A stretch of DNA of 64,000 nucleotides from CAXXOK01 sp964640955 (GTDB lineage: Bacteria > Bacillota > Clostridia > Christensenellales > Aristaeellaceae). Made by a program: the position numbers and the translations under genes. Location: NCBI GenBank assembly GCA_964640955.1, contig CAZXJI010000015.1:20416-84415 (forward strand), given 5' to 3'. Shown piece after piece: positions 59,748 to 64,000 of this stretch. The notes beneath the pieces are model-generated. The model made no database searches. It saw nothing but the letters and a program-made list of their open reading frames with translations, and was not told the origin of the DNA. Every line of letters begins with the position of its first letter. The first letter of the stretch is position 1.

Positions 59748-60665
59748 ATGAGCCTGTACTTTACCAATCCCGTCGCGCGTCCCGCCATCTGGGGCGGCGA
59801 CCGTCTCGCCAGGCGTTTCGGCTACCGGGACATGACCGACCATATCGGCCAGGCGTGGGCGTTCAGCTGCCAGAAAGGCAGCGAAAGCCCGCTTCGGGAC
59901 GGTTCCGGCACGCTGGCCGGTTTATGGCGGGAGCGTCCCGCGCTGTTCCGTAGCCGGTATGCGGAATTTCCCTTCATCATTTCGCTGGTCGCGCCGGTCG
60001 AGGACCTGAGCATCCAGATCCACCCCGGGGCCGCGCTGGCCCGGCGGGACGGCTATCCCTCCGGGAAAAACGAGGCATGGTCTTTTTTACAGGGCCCCGA
60101 GAGCGGGACGATCGTCTACGGCCAGAAGGCCGCGGACGCGGCGGAACTGGCGGGGATGGTGGCCGCCGATCGCTGGGATGCGCTGATCGGCCGCCTGCCG
60201 GTGAAGACCGGGGATTTTGTGTACGTACCCGCGGGCATGGTGCACGCGCTGACGGCCGGATGCGTCGCCTACGAAATACAGCAGGCGACCGACGTCACCT
60301 ATCGCTTCTACGACTATCACCGCAGGGACGCGCAGGGGAGGGAGCGGCCCCTGCACGTCGAAAAGGCCATGGAATGCGTGGATTTTTCCCTAGGCACGCA
60401 AAACGCCGCGCCTCCCGCCCAGACCGTGGAGCTTCCCGGCGTCGCGATGACCGCCTACCTGCAAAACGAATCCTTCTGCGTCCGCAGGCTCGCCTTTCAC
60501 GGGGAGCAGACGCTGCGTTTTTCCGGCTATCAGCTGATGACGGTCGCCGACGGCGAAGGCACCGCGAACGGCGCGCCCGTCGGCGTCGGCGACAACTTTC
60601 TCCTGCCGGCCGGGGAACCGCTGACCGTGCGGGGACGCGTTACGCTCATGACGACCTGCGAATAG
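59748..60665 (+). CDS. Mannose-6-phosphate-isomerase-like protein (type I PMI / ManA fold)
   Basis: 305 residues, the short Gram-positive form. The zinc ligands of the family are present: Q90 and H92 in LSIQIHPG, E109 in GKNEAW, and H166 in VPAGMVHAL. Also FPFIISLVAP and YEIQQATDVTYRFYDY. It interconverts a mannose-6-phosphate-like aldose with its ketose in the cytoplasm. Placed between a sugar kinase and an epimerase, the three form a short pathway. AAGGAG precedes the ATG at 59748. Confidence 0.9.
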   Translation: MSLYFTNPVARPAIWGGDRLARRFGYRDMTDHIGQAWAFSCQKGSESPLRDGSGTLAGLWRERPALFRSRYAEFPFIISLVAPVEDLSIQIHPGAALARRDGYPSGKNEAWSFLQGPESGTIVYGQKAADAAELAGMVAADRWDALIGRLPVKTGDFVYVPAGMVHALTAGCVAYEIQQATDVTYRFYDYHRRDAQGRERPLHVEKAMECVDFSLGTQNAAPPAQTVELPGVAMTAYLQNESFCVRRLAFHGEQTLRFSGYQLMTVADGEGTANGAPVGVGDNFLLPAGEPLTVRGRVTLMTTCE

Positions 60666-60678
60666 GAGACGATATACC

Positions 60679-61350
60679 ATGAAAAGCGACATTTCCGCGT
60701 CCATCATGTGCGCCGATCCCCTGTGCATGGCGCCGCAGCTTCAAACGCTGCGGGACAACGGGGTGGCTTACCTGCACTGCGACGTGATGGACGGGCATTT
60801 CGTACCCAACCTGATGCTGGGCACGGCGGCGATCAAGGCCGTGAAGGCGGCGAACATCCTGCCCCTCGACCTGCACCTGATGGTGGAGGAACCGGAAAGG
60901 ATGCTGCCGTGGTTTGCGTTCGGCGAGGGCGACTTGGTGTCCGTCCATCTGGAGGCGACACGGCATATGGATGAGGCGCTCGAAACGATCCGAAGTCGCG
61001 GCGCGACCCCCGCCGTCGCCCTCAACCCGGACACGCCGCTTAAAAGCGTACTGCCGTACCTGCCGCAAATCGGGATGCTGCTGGTGATGACGGTCAACCC
61101 CGGCTTCGCGGGGCAGGCCATGACCCCGAACGCCCTGCGCAAGATCGGGCAGGCGCGCCGGATGCTGGATACGCGCGGCTTTCCGCAGATTCGACTGGAG
61201 GTGGACGGGAACTGCTCCTTTGCCAACGCACCGCGGATGCGCGCCGCGGGCGCCGACCTATTCGTGGCCGGCACCAGCAGCATTTTCAGCCCTTCCCTGA
61301 CGCTCGCGGAGGGCATTCGGCGGATGCTGAAAGGGCTTGAGGAAGCGTAA
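60679..61350 (+). CDS. Ribulose-phosphate-3-epimerase-family protein
   Basis: 223 residues, TIM barrel. Metal and catalytic motifs: SASIMCAD, LHCDVMDGHFVPN (H33, D35), LDLHLMVEEP (H66), MTVNPGFAGQ, and LEVDGNC (catalytic D176). It epimerises C3 of a ketose phosphate: ribulose-5-phosphate in the pentose route, or allulose-6-phosphate in the closely related AlsE. The operon (kinase, isomerase, epimerase) fits an allose/allulose-type or mannose-type route better than central metabolism, but the substrate is not settled by sequence. Confidence 0.9.
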   Translation: MKSDISASIMCADPLCMAPQLQTLRDNGVAYLHCDVMDGHFVPNLMLGTAAIKAVKAANILPLDLHLMVEEPERMLPWFAFGEGDLVSVHLEATRHMDEALETIRSRGATPAVALNPDTPLKSVLPYLPQIGMLLVMTVNPGFAGQAMTPNALRKIGQARRMLDTRGFPQIRLEVDGNCSFANAPRMRAAGADLFVAGTSSIFSPSLTLAEGIRRMLKGLEEA

Positions 61351-61456
61351 GGCACCTGCACCACCCCGGGAGAGAGGGATCGTCGGTCGCGGTTCCCGGG
61401 GCTGCGAAAGGTCGAAACGATCCCGTGGGCACCCGAAAACGCATATCAGTACTAAA

Positions 61457-61500
61457 CGTCTCCCGCCGCGGCATGACAGCCGCAACGGGAGACGCTTTCG
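61457..61500. terminator. Terminator after the epimerase gene
   Basis: CGTCTCCCG (61457-61465) and CGGGAGACG (61486-61494) pair, with an inner GCGGC/GCCGC stem, followed on the plus strand by CTTTCGTTT. The rest of the 254-base gap holds nothing I recognise. Confidence 0.7.
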
Positions 61501-61604
61501 TTTAGGGACAAGGAAACGCGTCGCGCACCGGACGGGAACCGGCGAAAGGACGCGGAATACCAGAGGGCGCCCAAATCTGAAACAGCGCAGAACCCGCAGC
61601 GCCG

Positions 61605-62426
61605 TTAACGGATCTTGCTTTTGAGCGTCCACATGCCCGCCGTGCCGAAGGCGTACTGTTTGGCCGTCAGCAGGAAGAACTTCTGGCGGCCCGAAGGCTG
61701 AACGGTATGGTTGAGCATCATGGTGCAAAGGGCGTCCATGTCTCGTACCACCTGCAGGTTCAGCGGCAGGCCCTCCGGCTGCTCCTCCGTGGGCAGGGTG
61801 TTCGCGCGGTGTCCGCCCAGAAACGCGTAGGTTTCGTAAGGCGCAAGCCGGGTCAGCAGCGAGCGAAGCGTTTGCCGATAGGCGCTGGTTTTGGCGCTCC
61901 CCGGCAGCCACATCCATGCGGATGCCCCGCCGTTGCCGATCGCGTCCCCGACGAAGAGGGCCCTGTGCACGTCGTCCACAAAGATGCAGGAGCCGGGCGT
62001 ATGGCCGGGCGCCGATATCACGTGAATCCGATTTCCGCCCAAGTCGATGACGCTGTTTTCATCCAGCGGGATGTAGCGGCGCACGCGGTACCGTTTGCGC
62101 GGCATGTGGAACATGCTGAAGCCAAAGGCGATCATCAGCCTCAGCAGGCCTTTCCGCCACGCGGCGATATCCCGTCGATGCAAATACACGGTCTGAAACT
62201 CGCCCGCATGATACATGTGGTCGATATGCGCGTGCGTCAACGCCAGCTCGACGGGCTTTTCCGTCAGCGTTTTGAGCATCGGCAGGATATCGCCCTCCAT
62301 CATGCAGGTATCGATCAAAAGCGCCTTTTCCCCGCCGATGATTAGGTACATGGAGTCGCCCTTGGCATCGTCGATCGCGAACAGCCCCGGTTGAAGTTCC
62401 TGAATCGTATAGTCTTTATTCTCCAT
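61605..62426 (-). CDS. Metallo-beta-lactamase-fold hydrolase
   Basis: 273 residues from the ATG at 62426, seven bases after GGAGG; the ATG two codons earlier sits too close to it. Metal-binding motif THAHIDHMYHAG (H65, H67, D69, H70), later SAPGHTPGSCIFVDD and FVGDAIGN, and a histidine in FLGGHRANTLP. The fold covers glyoxalase II, lactonases and others; no substrate can be named. It stands alone between the kinase operon and the CRISPR array, with no sign of a link to either. Confidence 0.92.
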   Translation of the reverse strand: MENKDYTIQELQPGLFAIDDAKGDSMYLIIGGEKALLIDTCMMEGDILPMLKTLTEKPVELALTHAHIDHMYHAGEFQTVYLHRRDIAAWRKGLLRLMIAFGFSMFHMPRKRYRVRRYIPLDENSVIDLGGNRIHVISAPGHTPGSCIFVDDVHRALFVGDAIGNGGASAWMWLPGSAKTSAYRQTLRSLLTRLAPYETYAFLGGHRANTLPTEEQPEGLPLNLQVVRDMDALCTMMLNHTVQPSGRQKFFLLTAKQYAFGTAGMWTLKSKIR

Positions 62427-62889
62427 GGTCATGCCTCCCTTGTCGGTTCCGTCGGTCGCATCGTGCTTTTTAGGGGCTTTGAGGGTGAGGGATATCGTAT
62501 AGTGTACGAAGCTCGCGCGGATGACCGGGGTCGGCCCTATAAAGACAAACTAAACGCAGGCCCCGGTGACGGCAAGCTGCGTGATGGGCAAGCTGCGTGG
62601 TGGCATGTTTCGTTACAGCGGACAGCGGACCGTGCCATCCCGGCACGACGAGCATAATGCCGGGGTCGATGGTCTTCTGAGCGGCGAACGAACCGCGCCT
62701 GGGATACCCCGCGCGCTGCCAACGCCGCTTTTCCGCTTACCGTAATCGACGGGTTTCGCCGGCACGCCGTCCAAGATGCGATGCGCCTCGTGTCGGCGCG
62801 GGCTGAGGTGGTGATAAAACCGGCGTACTCTTCACATTTATTGGCGAGGGACAGCCTTCCATGCTTAAGTATAGCCTGGCGCCGGTCAG
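62427..62889. other. Non-coding stretch before the CRISPR remnants
   Basis: No credible gene on either strand. It holds a direct repeat GGCAAGCTGCGTG (62571-62583 and 62587-62599, separated by ATG) and presumably the promoter of the metallo-hydrolase gene, though no clear boxes stand out. Nothing else seen. Confidence 0.5.
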
Positions 62890-62921
62890 GTTTCAACTCC
62901 CGCAGGCACGAAAGGGGCCGG
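62890..62921 (-). repeat. Degenerate CRISPR repeat, outermost
   Basis: Starts GTTTCAACTCCCGC, matching 13 of the first 14 repeat bases, then decays: 21 of 32 positions agree with the intact repeat. It lies 39 bases before the next degenerate copy. Decayed copies are expected at the end away from the leader. Confidence 0.6.
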
Positions 62922-62960
62922 CTGTGTTGCTTCCGACGCATTGCGCTGATCTGTTTTGTT

Positions 62961-62992
62961 TTTTATACTTCCGCAGCCGCGGGAGGGGCAAC
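62961..62992 (-). repeat. Degenerate CRISPR repeat, inner
   Basis: Ends GGGGCAAC and keeps CCGC and CCGCG of the core; 23 of 32 positions match the intact repeat. The 36 bases that separate it from the first intact repeat equal a normal spacer, so this is an array member whose repeat has decayed. Confidence 0.7.
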
Positions 62993-63028
62993 GCGTTTTC
63001 GATCGCCGCCCAGACCTCGTAATTATTG

Positions 63029-64000
63029 GTTTCAATTCCCGCCCCCGCGTGGGGGGCAACCGCCTTGCTCTGCACGTGGTTGCTCGTATCGTAAAGTTTC
63101 AATTCCCGCCCCCGCGTGGGGGGCAACCCGACAGCACATCCGCGCTGTAAGACCGGCTAAAGTTTCAATTCCCGCCCCCGCGTGGGGGGCAACGATGAAG
63201 CGCAGCATCGGGGTGAACCGGGTGGAGGTGTTTCAATTCCCGCCCCCGCGTGGGGGCAACCGAGGGTAGTGTTTCCACGCCGTATTTTTCAAGTTTCAAT
63301 TCCCGCCCCCGCGTGGGGGCAACGCAGCGGTTTCGGTGAGGAGAAGCGCGGGATGAGGTTTCAATTCCCGCCCCCGCGTGGGGGCAACGTGCGCAATTGG
63401 CCGATATTATTACATATACTAAGTTTCAATTCCCGCCCCCGCGTGGGGGCAACCTTCCTATTTCGGCCTTGCGTTGCCGTGTGATTCTGTTTCAATTCCC
63501 GCCCCCGCGTGGGGGCAACGCACCTGCCGCATCGCGCTCTCCCGCCAGTTGTTCGTTTCAATTCCCGCCCCCGCGTGGGGGCAACTTTCATTCCCAAAAC
63601 GTCTCCCTCCTGCACAGCAGTTTCAATTCCCGCCCCCGCGTGGGGGCAACTCCTCGATCAGGTGCCATTATCGCCGCAATTTGGGTTTCAATTCCCGCCC
63701 CCGCGTGGGGGCAACTGAGCTGGCTCTGCGCGGTGGTCATCGCACTGCTGGTTTCAATTCCCGCCCCCGCGTGGGGGCAACCGATGCCCCACGTTCCGAT
63801 GGTATCCGCGTCGATAGTTTCAATTCCCGCCCCCGCGTGGGGGCAACAGCCGGGATCGCCGGGTTCGTGGCCGAGATCAAGTTTCAATTCCCGCCCCCGC
63901 GTGGGGGCAACTCACTCGGCCGGATCTTCCACAGCTTCGCTGTTCTGTTTCAATTCCCGCCCCCGCGTGGGGGCAACCTTCGGTGGACGCCTGAAAGGCA
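63029..64000 (-). CRISPR. CRISPR array, type I-C-like repeat, incomplete at right edge
   Basis: Fifteen intact repeats (starts 63029, 63096, 63162, 63230, 63293, 63358, 63423, 63489, 63555, 63620, 63685, 63751, 63817, 63881, 63947) with 14 complete spacers of 32-36 bases and a partial one at the edge. The repeat starts GTTTCAATTCCCGC, has the core CCCCCGCGTGGGGG and ends GGGCAAC. The first three copies are 32 bases (six G), the other twelve 31 bases (five G). The reverse complement ends GGAATTGAAAC, the form of type I-C repeats, so the transcript runs right to left and the leader lies beyond 64000. No cas gene is in the window. Confidence 0.97.

Noticed and set aside
62571..62599. Direct repeat GGCAAGCTGCGTG as a mobile-element target duplication
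   Set aside because: The copies are only three bases apart with no element between them; chance or local slippage is simpler.
62781..63887. Several open frames across the CRISPR array, with repeated RGRELK or FNSRPRVG units
   Set aside because: They are translations of the CRISPR repeats and spacers; no start signals.
1..64000. Insertion sequences, prophage, tRNA or rRNA genes
   Set aside because: No transposase, integrase, phage structural gene or tRNA-like cloverleaf was recognised in the window.

Overview
The window reads as chromosomal DNA from a GC-rich, saccharolytic, anaerobic member of the Clostridia (Christensenellales or Oscillospirales type is my guess). The pointers are a T-box leader on the trp operon, a YesM/YesN-type two-component pair, many carbohydrate ABC permeases of the CUT1 class without their own ATPase, GntR/LacI/ROK/AraC sugar regulators, and a type I-C-like CRISPR repeat. 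This is inference from gene style; no rRNA or tRNA gene is present to place it.

Layout. 1-7960 (+): three tightly linked genes around a 1198-residue protein with an actin/Hsp70-type ATPase domain, then a large secreted SH3-like protein; no recognised function. 7967-11905: a TRAP transporter (genes in the order P-M-Q, minus strand) and its divergent GntR regulator. 11987-17847 (-): LacI regulator, alpha-glucan hydrolase, solute-binding protein (SBP) and two permeases, a maltodextrin-type operon. 18155-24923 (+): an SBP with an extra N-terminal propeller-like region, two permeases, a membrane-fusion protein and a MacB/FtsX-like membrane protein, with no ATPase; an unusual combination. 24991-35973: a divergent arabinoside locus, with GH51 arabinofuranosidase, sugar isomerase and PocR/AraC regulator on the minus strand, and SBP, two permeases, histidine kinase and AraC-type response regulator on the plus strand. 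36043-36594: HAD phosphatase. 36717-43566 (+): T-box controlled trpEGDCFBA. 43581-51628 (-): LacI, GH66 dextranase-like enzyme, SBP, two permeases and a six-hairpin glycosidase, a likely dextran/isomalto-oligosaccharide operon. 51787-58569 (-): ROK repressor, SBP, two permeases and an uncharacterised TIM-barrel glycosidase. 58770-61350 (+): ROK sugar kinase, mannose-6-phosphate-isomerase-like protein and ribulose-phosphate-3-epimerase-like protein. 61605-62426 (-): metallo-beta-lactamase-fold hydrolase. 62890-64000: the leader-distal end of a CRISPR array that runs off the right edge.

The genes fit together as a series of uptake-and-hydrolysis cassettes for plant or microbial oligosaccharides. 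Each has its own regulator, and all five CUT1 systems must borrow an ATPase encoded elsewhere. In all six transporter operons an RNA hairpin sits just after the SBP gene, and none of the six SBPs has a lipobox. The most novel-looking loci are the actin/Hsp70-like ATPase cluster at the left edge and the propeller-SBP / fusion-protein / MacB-like operon at 18155-24923.
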